Shown one piece after another: positions 43,520 to 57,098 of a stretch of DNA of 64,000 nt. Where the stretch lies: the NCBI GenBank assembly GCA_036346405.1, contig CM070562.1:75907482-75971481 (forward strand), read 5' to 3'. The position numbers and the translations under genes are program-made. The notes beneath the pieces are model-generated. The model did no database searches and was not told the DNA's origin. It saw only the letters and a list, made by a program, of their open reading frames with translations. Each line of letters starts with the position of its first letter. Positions within the stretch are counted from its first letter, which is position 1. This DNA comes from Phyllostachys edulis. Its lineage: Eukaryota; Streptophyta; Magnoliopsida; Poales; Poaceae.

Positions 43520-44660
43520 GCTTCGTTGGATCCAAATCAACGGCCACGATCTCCCCAATCCTCTCGTCGTCGTTGGATCAAGATCCACTGGCCACGACCT
43601 CCCTTAGCATCGTGCGCACCAGCCAGACCTCCCCGTTCTTTGTCATGCTCCGTTGGATCCAAATCAACGGCCACGACCTCCCCACTCATCTCGTCGCTGT
43701 CAGATCCAGATCTCGCGGCCACGACCTCCCTCCTTTTCGAGTTGTCTTGCCTAACGGCCTGCACCTCCGCAAGACTCGATTCATCGCCGTTGGATCGAGA
43801 TCCAACCGCCACGACCTCCCCTCACTGTTGTGCGCCGTTGGATTGAAATCCAACCGCCATGACCTCCTTTAGCGTTGTGCATAATCGCCCGACCTCCCAC
43901 TTCTGTTCGTAGCCGTTGGATTAAAATCCAGCCGCCATGACCTCCTTTAGCGTCGTGTGTAATCGCCGACCTCCATACGTTGCGTAGATGTTGGATTAAA
44001 ATCCAATGACCACGACCTCCATTGATGTTGTGTGCGTTGGATCAAAATCCAACAACACGACCTCTCTTCTCGTAAATGCGCACTACCAGCCTCCCTTCAT
44101 TGCGCCTTGGATGTAAATCCAATGGCCACGACCTCCCTTTGCATCTTGAGCAACGCCCACGACCTCCCTCCTCTGTTCAGCACCTTTGGATGTAAATCCA
44201 ACGGTCCTGACCTCCCTCTCTGTTGTGCGCCTTTGGATTAAAATCCAGTGGCCACGACCTCCCTTTGCGTCGTGCACAACGCCCACGACCTCCCCTCCAT
44301 GCTGTGTGCCCTTGGATTAAAATCCAGCGGCCACGACCTCCCCTCAATGTTGTGTGCCGTTGGATCAAAATCCAACAGCCAAGATCTCCCACCGCTTGTC
44401 AGGGTCGCGCGCAGCAGTTAAGACCTCCCGCCTCTGTTGATCGCCCTTGGATGCAAATCCAATGGTCACGACCTCCGGTCCCCTTCGTATGCGACCTCCC
44501 TTTTCTTTTTCAAGAACCGTGCGATGGAGATCCAACGGCTGTGACCTCCCCTTTTCTTTGCGCCGCCGTGCGATGAAGATTGTGCGGCTGCGACCTCCCC
44601 TTTCCTTTCCAGACCTCACCGTTTCAGATCCGAGGGCTGCAACCTCCCCCTTTTCTTATC
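43520..44660. repeat. Array of TTGGATnnAAATCCAA inverted repeats (3' LTR of F)
   Basis: Same array as 33150-34345, with slightly more decay around 43970-44110. Confidence 0.85.
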
Positions 44661-47605
44661 GAACGGTGGATCTCTGTCGCCTGTTCTTCTCCTTCCTCGG
44701 TCACGTGCGCGTGTGCCATGGCAGAGGGAGGGCAGTGCCCTGTCACCTCCCAACAGCTCTTTTGATACCAGCATTAAATGCTGGTCAGCCTTCTGCCCCC
44801 TAGGTCCTGCTCTGACCTGCCCCCATCCCCTCCATGTCCTTGTCCGAGCCATGGACCGAGCTGTGGGCTAAGCTCACCATGGAGCTTAACCCTAGCTCAT
44901 GGCCTCTGCTCCCTGGCTATATGTAACCATTGGGCGCTCCCTTTGCCTTCCTTTAACCACTCTCGAGCTTTGCCCTGCCTCTCTGTGCTTGGCTGAGCTC
45001 CATTCTCCACAGACCTCCTCGGCTGCCATTGTTGAGCTTGGAGCTCCTCGGGGAAACCCGTGCTCCAGTGGCTCCCTCACTCAACCTCTTGCTCCATCTT
45101 GTTCCTCTGACCTCCTGGAGTGTTAACCCTAACTCAATTTTGGGTTGACCTCTTCAGGGAGCAGCTAATTTGGATTGGGTCTCCTTGCGGCCGTGAGCTC
45201 CCCCTTCTTCGTCAAGTCCGGTAAGGACCTTCCCCTTTCAATTCATTGCTCTAGGAGCACCTCCTAACTCTATGGAATGCATCTTGATGACCCGGTGCGG
45301 TTAATTATGCCCAGGTCCTCCTCTCCTCGTTGTCCTCCTCGGCGCCGGCAAGGTCCTACGTCGCCGGAGCTCCCCTATCCTCCTCGGCCCCTCCGCGACC
45401 TCCAGGTACCTCCTGGTAGTCCGTAGATGCGTGGGCACCCGCTTGTATGGATGTTGCGGAGCTTTCCTTCAATCTCACTTTTAGCCGTGTGCTACCGCGC
45501 CGCCCCTCTCCGGCTCGCCGGCGCTCTAGTCCACCACCACGGGTGTGAGTGGTACCAGTGGGTGCGCACTGCTATTGCGAACCCGTACCTGGCACCCATT
45601 CGCACCGCCGTGCCGTAGGTCGCCGGCGGTGAGGAGATCTTCGCCGTCGGTTTCGTTGTCGGACGAAACCAACAACTGTAGTGAGGTCCGCGGGCCATTC
45701 GTGTTTAGATCTGGGGCTCAGATTGCCCAGGGGTTCGCATGTGCGCTGTGTGCGTTGGTTGCGAGCCGTCCATCTCGCGATCAATGGTCCACGATCTCTG
45801 CCCCATTCGCGCGCGAGTTCCAAACGCGCCGCGCGCGATCCAACTCGGGCTATTGGATTCAAGATCAACGGCCCATGTTCGTTGGACCTGCGCGGGCGCG
45901 AGCACGCGATGCCGCAGGACTTGAGCCGTTGGATCCAAGATCCATGGCCCACGTTCATCGATCTCGCGCGGACGAGCGCGCGTTGCCGGCAGGTCTTGGG
46001 CCATCCGATCCAGGATCAACGGCCCAGGCTTTTCCTCGTCGTTTCCTTTTTAGGAGATTTTCCGATGGATTTATTTGTAAACTGAAAAAGGTAATGAACT
46101 TTGAAAATGCATAACTATTTCATTTTATCTCCTTTTGAGTTTATTCAAATTTTGGTAGCTCTGGTTTGAACTGAGCTTTAATCTAAAAATGGTTGTGAGC
46201 TCAGTTCAGCTTCAGAAAAGGGATTTGCAAATTGGTTTAGAAATAGACTTTAAATGTTGCTCTAATTGTTGCAATTAATTTGTAAAATGCATAAGTAATT
46301 CTCTATAGCTCCTTTTTGAGTGAATCCAATTGTGTTGGCTTCCTCTGTTAGTGCACTAAATGGTAGAATAGGATTTAGGCATGTCACTATTTTCAAAAGA
46401 ATTGTGGGTGCATTTTATTTGTGCTCTTTTGCATGTCTTTGAAAAATCATAAAACATGCATCAAAGATCCAAATGAGGTGAACTCAATTGTGTTATTCAT
46501 CTCATGAGGTGCTTGTATCCCAGGTGCAACACCTCCGTGGAAAATTGTGCTAGGGAATTTAATTCGGATGAACAGTAACCGATTTGAATTTTCCAGCAAT
46601 TTCCAGGCTGAGCAGAATTGTTTTGGCCTTAACTTTTGCATTGAGAATCCAAATCAATTGGTTCCATTTGCTAAATTCTTTAAAAATCTTTCTCTAGCTT
46701 CTGTAAAAATTTCAGAGCATTTGGAGTAAGTTTTCTGTGGAGTCCTTTCGGTTTGCTTCGTTCTTATCGGTTCTTTTCGCATTTTCGTTAGGTGCCGACG
46801 AGTGTGTTGATCCCGTGAGTGACCCTTTGCAGCATAGTGAGCATCTCCAGCAAGGCAAGTAGTTTGATCATGTCCATTATGTCCCATTACTTTAAAGTCT
46901 AATATATTGTTTAACTTGTATGTATGCATTGCTATTTTGTTGTTAAATGATATCGATTAGTGATCCTATAGATGCATATTCTGTAGGTAAATGTTCATTC
47001 TCTACTACTAAGCCTAGGATTATCTTGCTGTGATGTAGAGTTCGATGGATGGACTCTTATCACTTAGTAGTTTGCGTTGATAATGCTTAGAATTGCTTAG
47101 ATAACGGTAGAAATGGGCGGTTGTTGACATTATGTCGATGACCTAGATCACACAAAAATTATTATTCCATTATGTCCAGCACTTGTGCTTTGTTACTTTG
47201 TAAAGAAATAAAACAAAAATGAAAACCCAGTTGTTTCATGACTTGGGCACAATGGATGTTGGGGTGATCTGTTGGGTTTGAATGGAATGGTGCCTAAGTC
47301 CCCAAGGACCGAGTTACTTGTGTCACTAAGCCAAGCGCTTTTGCGTGCTAACCACACGAGGGGGATATGGGACCCCTCTTGACTAAGTACTTTGGGGGGT
47401 GTTAATTATTGAGTCGATGGTGGTTAAAATGTTTTTATAGGGATTGGGAGCACCCGCAGTTGCTTAGGCTGGGCCGGTGCATCCTACCCTTTGGGTTGTC
47501 GTGACTCTTAATTAGCATCACCCATTGGAAATGTCTCGTAGGACTTAGCCGTGCCGGCATACCAAAAGAAGTGTGCTAAATAGCTTGGCGAAAAGGTGGT
47601 CTGAC

Positions 47606-47674
47606 GTGTGGGTACATTGGTACACCCATGCAGGGTTCAAACTATTCGAATAGCCTAGTCCTAGGTTATGGACA
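47606..47674 (+). other. Three-palindrome LTR block (F, 3' LTR)
   Basis: CCC-ATGCA-GGG stem, CTATTCGAATAG, GTCCTAGGTTATGGAC. Confidence 0.7.
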
Positions 47675-48449
47675 TGCTTGGTAAGGTCGTGCAAGAACTG
47701 GACTAAACATTTAATTAAAACTTGACATGGGTGGTATGAATGGGTAATTCATACTATTGTTGAGGTGACTATTGGGTTAGTCACTTCCAGGATTGTTGTT
47801 GTCATCTATCTATTGTTATTATGTTGTTGTCTCGTTGTTATTTGCAAATAAAAAATGAATTGCAAAACTGCTTTTAATCTATTTAAATATTGCAAATGAA
47901 AACTTGCTTTATGCTAAAATGAGCCTAAAGCCTTCCACTTAAATAAAGCTTGCATGTAGCATAGTATAGGTCTGTTACCTTTACACGTCAGTCTTGCGAT
48001 TACATTTTTGTACTCATTTGCTTTGCTTAATAACTTTGTTGCAGAGGAGGTAGAGCCCCAAGGGCCCTACTTTAGTGAGATGTGTTGTGGTTGGGACGAC
48101 TAGCTTGGCGGCCCGGTCGATTGCCTTGTGGGCTATAGGCAAACCGTATGGCTTTTGTTTATCGCCATCTTATGGCTTTTGCTTCCGCTGTTATTTATCT
48201 TTCTTAGTTGTTATTTGGCCGGTCGGCCCCTTTTGTAATAACTCTCGCTATTATGTATGTCTTTGGTTTAATCTAGTTCGTGCTTTGGTTCTATGTCTTG
48301 TATGATATTGATGCATGATTTTGTAAAAGGGTGTGTATACTGCTTTTCTGGGAAGCATACACATCTCGAAGACACGGGTTATTTTGTTTGTGACGCTAGG
48401 GTCAATAGATGACTAAGCATTACAAGCCAAATAAGCCGGGGTCCTCACA

Positions 48450-48960
48450 AAGCCGGAGCAACAATGCTGAGTCCGAAGTTTAAATCTGATTTGACCAACT
48501 AGCAAAAGGTTTGACCGGGGCTCTGAAATTATAAATAAATTTCTAAAAATTCTTAAATAAATCAGGGGACTTCCTGGGACATCCTAGTTCTCAAATAAAA
48601 TTTTAAACCCTATTGTTCAAGACTTAAATTTGTACAATTTAAATTCAACTTAGAATAGGTCTTTGATTTGTGTTTGAATTTTCTAGGGGTTGAATTAGGT
48701 TCCAAAAATTTGGAAAAAATTATATTAATTCATGATAATTATCTTAGTATTTGAATAAATTATTTGCAGAGGATTATCACAAGTTTTTACTCTTGCTTTC
48801 TTTTGGAACTTCAATTTGAGTTGTATGTTTTCTTTGATTTCAACAACTTCGATGCAACAAATTATGCAAAAACTCCATAAAACCATTGCATATTCAATAG
48901 TTTTAAATTCTCCTCATTTTTATACATTTGAAATACGAACCCAAGATTTGGGATGTTACA
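48450..48960 (-). repeat. LTR G, right piece (5' terminus)
   Basis: On the minus strand it opens TGTAACATCCCAAATC. Followed by AAAAC (48961-48965), which matches AAAAC at 32734-32738. Together with 32739-32838 about 610 bp of LTR G remain around element F. Confidence 0.78.
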
Positions 48961-50291
48961 AAAACTCATACTAGCAATTGTCGCCATACTACTAGCCTCA
49001 CTCCTCTCCGCCGTTGCGGTGCGGTTGCCTGCCTGCCGTCAAGAGCAAGAAATAAGCAGCGCCTCGCTCGAAAGCCACACTGCAAAACCAGCACATCCTG
49101 CGATCCTTGACCAACGAGACAAGGCCGTGCCACTCGGTGATCATCGCCATCTCTCTACCGGGAACGCGGCTGGGATGCACGCTTGAGGGGCTCAACTTCT
49201 CGGCGTTGGCGGCCCTGACAAGCCTCGACCTCTCGCGCGGCGGCATTGCCGGGACGATTCCTCGGAGCATCGCCTCCCTGAGAGCGCTCTGGTAGCTGAA
49301 CCTGCAAGGAAATCAGATAAGAGGCTCCATCCCACCCAGTTTAACCAACTTGACAAAGCTGCGAATGTTGTTGCTCAATGACAACGAACTATCTGGTGGT
49401 ATACTGAAGGAGATAGGCCAAGTGTAGAGCCTTCTGAGCCTGCACTTATCGAACAATCTATTGGCAGGCCCTATCCCTAGTGAAATAGGGTTCCGGAAGC
49501 ACTTGGTTAGATTGGATTTGTCCTACAATAACTTAGTCATAACAGGCTTTCAGGATCCATTCTAAGCAATGTGAAGAATTTAATGTAACATCCCAATTTT
49601 CAGCGCTTTAAAATCCTTTAAATGGTTGTAGTGAGAAAATTCACCATTTGGATTTATTTGAATTTAATTTAAAAGCTTAATATTGGACTTTGAGTAACAA
49701 AACAATTTAATATGACTAAATTCAACATGAACAATAGTCAAAACTATTTTATTTGGATTCTATGTGCTTGGATATATTTCCTAGAATTTTTTGGAATTTT
49801 TCCAAGTTCATTTACTATTTTCTATTGCCATTTGGAATTTCTGCTATTTTCTAAAAAGAAAAAGCTAATTAAAATCTCCAAATAGTGGTTGGGCCGAATT
49901 CCCTCAGCCCAGTCATGTTCATCTCGGCCCGATCCTTCAGAGTGGCCGTCCGTCGAGTTGGGCGCTTGGATCCGCGCCCAGCGCCTCGCGCCTCGCCCTC
50001 TCGCGTGGGCCGCCTCCTCGTCTCGCTGCCAGGCGGGCCCACTACAGTGTCGTCATCTTCGTCGCCTTCATCTCCGCATGAGCGCCGCATCTGCCATTTT
50101 CGCGTTGTCGAGCTCGCCCGATCAGTTGCTAACAGCCCCGATTCTTCGCGCGGATGAGCCCTTCTAGAAGCCCTATCCTCCCCGGACTCATTCAAACGAG
50201 TTTGAATTCAAATCCATCCCTATCCCGTCTCCTCCGCGAGCACTTCTCGGGCGGTTTCACCCTCCGCCGCCGGCACGTCACCTCGAGGCCA

Positions 50292-50303
50292 CCCTGCGCC
50301 TAT
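50292..50303 (+). promoter_or_regulatory. TATA box of LTR D
   Basis: GCCTATAAATGG within a GC-rich U3, upstream of the CAAGGCAAGC module. Confidence 0.6.
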
Positions 50304-53300
50304 AAATGGGTCCCCGAGGATCGCCGTAGCCCCCTTTCCAAAACCCCTCGCCCAATTCCCCCTCCCACGTCCTTGAGCCGCCACAGGAGCTCGAAGACCT
50401 AATCTCGCCGCCGCAACTCCGTCGAGCGATTTCGCCGCAACCGAAGCCGCCGGAGCCCCAACACCTACACCATCGACATCGCGCGATCGAGGGGAACCTC
50501 GGAGTTGCCTTCGTTTCGTCGGAGGAGCCCTCTAACGCCGTCACCATCGAGCCCGTACCAACTCCTCCGCCAAAGCCTCGCCACCGGCCGCCTCACTCGT
50601 CCTTGAGCACCAGTGAGCACACCCTCGAGATCCCCGCGTCCCTCTCTACCTCCCTGTACCACTCATCGCCGTCAACTCGCCGCCGTTCGTCGGAACCCTT
50701 GGTTCCTGTGCGCCGCCGCCGTCCACGTCGGCTGCCACCTCGGTGTTGCGTCACCCTTTTCGGCCACGTGTCATCCACGTGGGCGTCGCGCCAGCGCCAC
50801 GCGCGCGGGTGCGCCACCTCAGCCCCGACCCAGATCCAGAGGCTCAATGGACTTGGTCCACCGTGAGCCGTGTCACTGACGTGTGGGCCCCACATGTCAG
50901 GATTTTCTTTTTATTTTATCTTTTCCAGAAATTCCTTCGCTGACGCCAGCATTGCGCAATATTCCGATTTTCTTTTAAAATAAATCGGGAAATTCGTATA
51001 ATTCAATTTCTAGGGTTTTTCTTTAGATTCCAACTTCCAAACCTCATAACTTTTGCATCCTAACTCCAAATCAGCCCATTCAAATTTCTAAATTTGTCTA
51101 AAATCAAGATCTACTTAATGGAGATTTTTATTTATTTTTTTGGAGTTTTTTTGCCTCTGTTATTTATTTATTTTGTTTTGTTCTTCGTTTGCGAGTAGAC
51201 TTCGACGCTACTGGAAGAGTTGAAGAAGAAGGAGCTTTCCAAGACCAGCACCAGCACCTAAACCTATTCCAAGGCAAGCTATACCCTTGACCATTTTGCT
51301 TCCCAGTTTGCTAAAAGTATTTTAATTCAAATTACTGCATCTTAATTCAAGTATTTATTTAAATGCTTTTGGGTGTAGTAGTTAATTCCAAATTGTTATG
51401 CCTTGATCCTTTGTCACCCTAGCTGATATTTAGTTGGTAAATATTGTAGCACCAACGTGGGTTGGATAGTACGAGTAGATTGCTTAGCCATGCCACGAAT
51501 CACTTTCATGTGAGGCTGCAATTATTAACCTGACTAAGTGAATATGCAATCTTGTAATAATCTGTGTGTACTATGTGTCTTTGTGGCATGTGTTGCACTT
51601 AAATCAACCGGGTGGTAAAAAGGATTTGTACTGAGGCAAGGGGGTGGATACTGTGTGATATGGTGGGCTGTGTGCTAGTTTTTGGTGGAGCTGTGTGCAT
51701 GGGCTTTATAAGCTGTGTGCATAGGGATTTGTAGTTAGCATGTGGTAGTCTTGCCTTGGTCAATTAAGGACCTCACCATGTGCGCCATTGAACTGAGCCC
51801 CATCTGTATGACCACATGTTTGTCATGGGACGGGCCTAGCATAGTAAGATGAATTTTTGAAATGCTTTGTTATGATTTGTAATAGCCTCAGCCCTAATAA
51901 ACAGTAATGAGATGCTGTTCATAGCATCACTGTTCATTTTGGCAAATTAGGCAACATGTTACAATCTAATTTCCCCAAATTCTAATTGAAAACTCCAACT
52001 TGGACAAATCTTCAAAAGGAAATACCACTCAATGTTGGTATCAAGACTGGGAAGTATTTAATTCAAAAGCCAGAAGAATTATTTTGGCCAAAAATAAATT
52101 TTGTTGAATTTTTAGAAATTATTTTGATTTTCGGAAAAATATTTGTCTTTAAATGAAACCTATTTGGCCAAAATGAATTATTTATGTATTTCAACATGAG
52201 AAACAGTGGTTTCAAAAATTTATTTGGGGAATATAGCATCCCAGTAGCAGTTCTGCAAAATTTCATAATTTTACAAATTTATTTGCTATTTTTAAAGTCC
52301 CGGTCAAAGCTTTTGAAGTTTTGAATTAGTTTGGGTCAAACCTCTCGGCCTAAACCCAACCTGGCACTGTAGCAACCGGAGCTGGGTTCAAACCATGCGA
52401 CTGGACCTCCCCGACACGTTACGCGTCCGGCCTCAACCTCCCGTGAGTGATCGCCCTCCATTTTCTCACGAACGGGCCAGATGTTTTGGGCCATTCGGAC
52501 CGCTCTAATCCACCCTCCCATTTTGACCGTTGGATAAAAAACGTGCGGCGCGCGATCCCCAGGCAAAGCCATCCTTCAATGGCAGAAATTGAAAAGCGCG
52601 TAGGCCGTTGGATCCTCAACGTGTGGGCCAGATCTAATGGGCTGTTCGGACCATCCTAACGCCCGTATGATCTCCACCGTTGGATCATAATCCTACGGCA
52701 TCGCAGCTTATCTCAATCTTTAAAATCCTCTTTAAATTCGTCCATCGTTGGATCTGCAATGGACCGCTCTGATCTATTGTGCCGTTTGGACCGGCCGGAG
52801 GTGCCAAGCGAGATCCATCATTGAAATTAGATCGGACGGACCACAGCCATTGGGCCGTTCGGACCGCCCGGACCTCCCGTCAATCTTGACCGTTGATTCT
52901 AAATCCAACGGTGACTTCCTTTTGGGCCGAAGCTCACCAGCGCACACTGCATCTTGGGCCATTGAAGCCTAATCGAACTACTCTTGTGGGTTGAGACGTT
53001 CGGACCACTCCGGACCTCCCCTCCATCGCAGCCGTCCATTAGAGATCGCATGGCCCATATTGCTTGATACCGGTTCAGTGTTAATTAGCTGCCTCATCAC
53101 AGCCGTTTAATTAGAATCGGACGATTGTTGTTCCTCGCAGCTCACAGTGGGCTGTACGTGGCTGAGACTGTCTCTGGGACCCTTTTATCAGCGATGGTTG
53201 TTCCTCCTTTGCTTGCTGTGCGCCGTTGCAGCCATCCTCGCCGGAGTGGTGGTGGTGCACAGTGAAAATAAGGATATTTCCCTTGATATTTATCTTTAGA

Positions 53301-54691
53301 TGCCACCTCATTAGCTCTGGATTGTTCTCGGTTGCTCTAGTGGCTCCAACACTATATAAACCCTAGCTTTCTACTCTCTGCCATTGTTGACCAAGAAGAG
53401 CTCCATTCGTTGCCTTCCTTCCCAGTGAAGCTTCTTTACTTCTACCCTTGTTCAACTACAAGCATGCCTAAATCTCATACTAATGTGGTTTTGGGCATCT
53501 CTTGTAGGGTTGGACTTAGGGTTTCTTCTCTGTCGACTTGAGCCAGTGGAACACCACTTTGGTGCAACCTCATCCTGGTAAGTTAGGCTCCATTCTTTCC
53601 CTATCAAGAACGTGCCTAATGGTCTTTAGAGCTTAAGTTCCATCACTTTCATTTTGTCAGCCCAAAGAAAAGGACTTGGATCTTTACTGTTGACCAAGAA
53701 CTTGCCTTTTCTTCTCCAACCCTAGCTGGTAAGTTTAGACCTTGCCTCCTGTTAGCTTAAGCTCTCTAAGAACATCACTAACTCTCATGCATCACTCACT
53801 TGCTCATGTGATGTTCCAAACTTCTTTAAACTGAAAAGTTGTTGTTATAACTTTTCGGTCTTTCATATCGTTTTCAAAACTCAAGGTTTCTCTTACCAGT
53901 GTATTAGCTTATTTAGGTCCTAGAGAAACCCTAGTAGCACCCCTGATCTTTCTTCAAAGTCTTAGAGTCACCAGTTCCTTTATTGTTGCAATCCCCTCTC
54001 TATTAGTTTTTGTCGGTTAAAACCGACAAATAGTTAATCTTCTGTTTCTTTCTTCAAACTGGACGGTTAGGGTTAGCATTAATGGGTTGTGGTATTAAAT
54101 ACTTCCCAGACAACTCTAACTCCCATTTAAGGTCTTCGCTTTGTGTATTTCTTCTAGATAGCCAAAATCTGGAAAGGGATTCCTTGCTGTTTTTGATCAA
54201 ACCGACAAAAGTTCACTTTTTCTTTTCTTTCCTTGAACCGAACACTTAAGAATTCTCAATAATAGGTAGTGATATTAAGTACCTCCCCTGATAGCTTTAA
54301 CTCCACTTTAAAGTCCTAGTATTGTGTAGTTTTCCAGGCCAACCGAAATGGGTAAGAAGACTCTTGCTGTTTTTGGTTGTTGTCCAAACCGACAACACAG
54401 GCAGCAAAGAGTCCAAAGTCCTAAATTGCCATTAATAGCACTAAATGATTAGTTAGGGCACATAACTAGCTTTAATACACTTAGCTTCCGTGCAGTATTT
54501 CATTTATATGGGGTTGAGCTAGATAATTAAATTAAATGTAAGCTGTCCTGTTCCAGTTTCAAAAATTTGTAACTGTAGCTATAAGCTAAACTTAAATCTG
54601 GGTAATAAGGGTCATTAGATGGTAAATATGGGTTATTATTTTTAATAAGTTAGATATAGCTTAAGCATATTGTTAACCATGCATTACCATC

Positions 54692-54883
54692 TTGATCATA
54701 CATTCTTTTTCATTATTTTGTCCTCTGTCAGTTCTTGTGTTTATTGGATTCTTTCTGATTTTAGATACTGGTTCTTCTGAGATTGTTGAGTCTTTTGTTG
54801 AGCCACAAGAACCTGAGCAAGAGGTTATATATTACTACCAAGGCAAGCTTCCTCTCTGCACCATGTTGATCCTAATCTTTTGA
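54692..54883 (+). other. Conserved small reading frame in LTR C2
   Basis: A 63-residue frame matching the C1 frame (27329-27523): LDTGSSEIVESFVEPQEP and QEVIYYYQGKLPLCT. In the core only a few residues differ and no indel occurs. Contains CAAGGCAAGC at 54839-54848. Confidence 0.5.
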
Positions 54884-55778
54884 ACTGTAGATTTACAAAA
54901 CACAGTAATACTGTTGCATGCAATGTTCTAAAAATTATTTATGATCTGTCCCTATTTAGTTACAACCTGAATTTGATGGCTTACCCTGAATCTGATCATA
55001 CACTCAACCTAAGGTAGTCTTTTGTATTATGGTATATAGTTTTGAATTTTGCTTAGCCAAGCAGTTCATAGAACAGTAGTGTTTGGCAAGCTTATCTTGT
55101 CAAACCTGGGAACAACAAATAACTTTTATTTATTTTGATTCTTTGTTCAGTTTATTTAAATATGAAATGATTCTAAATCTTGTTGATAAACTGAATTCAA
55201 ATCTGGACAAGTGGATGCTAGTGATGGTGCCTTTGTGCACGAGAATTGGGAAATGTGGATGTCTTGTCTGGGTTGATTAAGGACTGAACTCTGACAACCC
55301 AATTCAAGCCCCAACGCACTTCCACACGCGTGTATGGGCCTTTGTTTGGTTAAGTAAAGGGTTAATACTATTGAGTTGGAAACAGAGAGTAAGGACATGT
55401 GTATTGATTTCATATGGCATAGATGCTTAAGTCTTGGGCCGTGTCGTATGCCATGTGGAGTTTATATCGATATCGATGTTCTTAGAAGGGTGAGGCGTAG
55501 ATGTGTTCCATCGCATGTACGTACCTTGAGGCCCATTGCGGTCTAATATGTGTAGTGAGCACGATTCGCATTTAATTGATTGGGTCGGCATTCCGGCACA
55601 ACATGTGGACCCCGGTTGAATAGATGCTATCAGTCGCTGTTTAAGCGGGATCAGTCGCACATGGGTCTTCCAACTCCATAGTGTCAACTTGTTGAAACAT
55701 ACCAAATCTTAGTCTCCCCGGCCGGCATACCAAAGGCAGTGTGCTATTATTCCGGAGGCTTACGGGCTAACTAAGTCG

Positions 55779-55850
55779 TGTGGGTAAAGATGTACACCCT
55801 TGCAAGGATTTTAAAACTATTCAAATAGCCGTGTCCACGGTTACAGACAA
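55779..55850 (+). other. Three-palindrome LTR block (C2)
   Basis: Same as in C1, with one mismatch in the third stem (GTCC...AGAC) and a TTCAAATAG variant in the second. Confidence 0.68.
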
Positions 55851-56183
55851 CACTTGAATTGATGTCACCTGTATAGATTTTGCTCTAGGTTTGGTATTGG
55901 GAATAATTTTGGCATGATGATTGTCATGCATGGTTTGATATTGATATGTGACTTATTATTGTTACTGTTTATGCTTATACTTGCAATCACTTACTGTTTT
56001 TAGTCCAAATTGATTTATTAAAATTGCTTTGTCAAAATTTAGCGACTGTAGGTTAAGATGTATTGCTTTATGCAAACTTGAACCATTAAAGCCTTCTGTT
56101 GACAACCTTACGCATGTAAAGATTTCTATTCCTTTGTATAGGTTCTATCAAACACTTTCTTTTATTAGTTTGTGTAAGTCTTG

Positions 56184-56204
56184 CTGAGTACCTTTCGTAC
56201 TCAG
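56184..56204 (+). other. GAGTAC hairpin (C2)
   Basis: Identical to the C1 hairpin, 494 bp before the LTR end. Confidence 0.72.
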
Positions 56205-56728
56205 GGTTTATGACCTCTTGTTGCAGGTGAAGATGGTTATCTTTATGAGATGCCCGTTAGCGCCGATCTGGGTGATGCTAACGAGTGATGCTAGTTCTAG
56301 TCTCCACGCAATAGCCTGCGGGATGGGGCCATTGGTGGTTTTTGTTGTTTATTTTTCCTTCCGCTGTTGAATTTTTGGTGATGACCAAAGTCATCTGTCA
56401 CTGTATCACACCTGTTACTGTAGCAACCGAAATAAGATGTAACCCGTGATGTATAATTATGTGAATGTATGACTTGTATGTGTATGATACAATGTTGTTT
56501 AAGGATATATGCGCAATAGTCACTAATCCTGGGAACTATTGCATGACATATCCGGGAACCTGAATGTTAGAATTGTTACTTATTATGATTATGCTTCTAG
56601 TATGATTTTTAATAAGGGAATTACACTGTTCCTTAATTAAGAATTATGCTACCAGTATAATTTTAATTCGGCACATTCCAATATTCGAGGGTCTCACATG
56701 ATTAGTGCTAGCCACACTAATTATATCT

Positions 56729-56800
56729 TGTGGGTAAAGTGTACAAACTCTGCAGAGTGTAATTTAATCTATTCGAATAGCCGCGTCCTCAGTCATGGAC
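56729..56800 (+). other. Three-palindrome LTR block (D)
   Basis: ACTC-TGCA-GAGT stem, CTATTCGAATAG, GTCCTCAGTCATGGAC. Confidence 0.7.
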
Positions 56801-57081
56801 AATGCTCGGGGATTTCACACTAGGGGTAGATCTTTATAAAACTGTGTGGGAAGGGAGCTGTGTGATTTAAATCATATAGCTATGTGAATAACCTGTTTAG
56901 GCTGTGTGTGCCTTTGTGAAATCAATTGTTAAAATTATTGTTATCTATTTGTTTTACTTGTTTTCAATCTATTACTAGTATTCAATTGCAAACATTGCAT
57001 TTCTGCAAAAGAACCACAGAATGCCTTTCCCTTGTAAAAAGCCAACATGTATATATATTGCATTTCTGTGGTGTGGCTTGC

Positions 57082-57098
57082 GAGTACGGTGTGTACTC
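57082..57098 (+). other. GAGTAC hairpin (D)
   Basis: GAGTAC / GTACTC around a 5-base loop, 356 bp before the LTR end. Confidence 0.7.

Larger units (their letters stand above)
32839..48449 (+). mobile_element. Ty3/gypsy chromovirus element F, inside LTR G
   Basis: LTRs 32839-38133 and 42951-48449 flank a 4.8-kb interior with primer site, gag, protease, RT/RNase H, integrase, chromodomain and G-run polypurine tract, in gypsy order. The 5' LTR lacks about the first 250 bp found in the 3' LTR, so the left end and left target duplicate were lost, probably by deletion. The FHVFQLKKCLR...ATWERED chromodomain and the TGGTATCAGAGC primer site fit the Tekay-type chromoviruses. Pol is far less decayed than in element A, but gag is mostly deleted and several TAG stops break pol. 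Confidence 0.93.
42951..48449 (+). repeat. 3' LTR of element F (5,499 bp)
   Basis: TGTAACATCCCAAATG...GGGGTCCTCACA. Full length, unlike the 5' LTR. Contains the inverted-repeat array (43520-44660), CAAGGCAAGT (46851-46860), the three-palindrome block (47606-47674) and a mutated GAGTAC hairpin (47997-48015). Confidence 0.93.
51878..56698 (+). repeat. Solo LTR C2 (4,821 bp), nested in LTR D
   Basis: TGTAATAGCCTCAGCC...GGGTCTCACA with a perfect target duplication TGATT (51873-51877 and 56699-56703). Same family as C1 but 536 bp longer. Part of the excess is extra copies of a ~180-bp unit with ACCGACAA landmarks at 54022, 54201 and about 54390. TATA box near 53351. Confidence 0.93.

Noticed and set aside
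48450..48490. Possible second primer-binding site right after the F 3' LTR (tandem F elements)
   Set aside because: AAGCCGGAGCAACAATG resembles a primer site only loosely and is better explained as LTR G sequence.
49869..50895. GC-rich frames of 80-108 codons in LTR D
   Set aside because: They lie between a proven LTR start and its later modules, are open in several frames at once and match no family I know.
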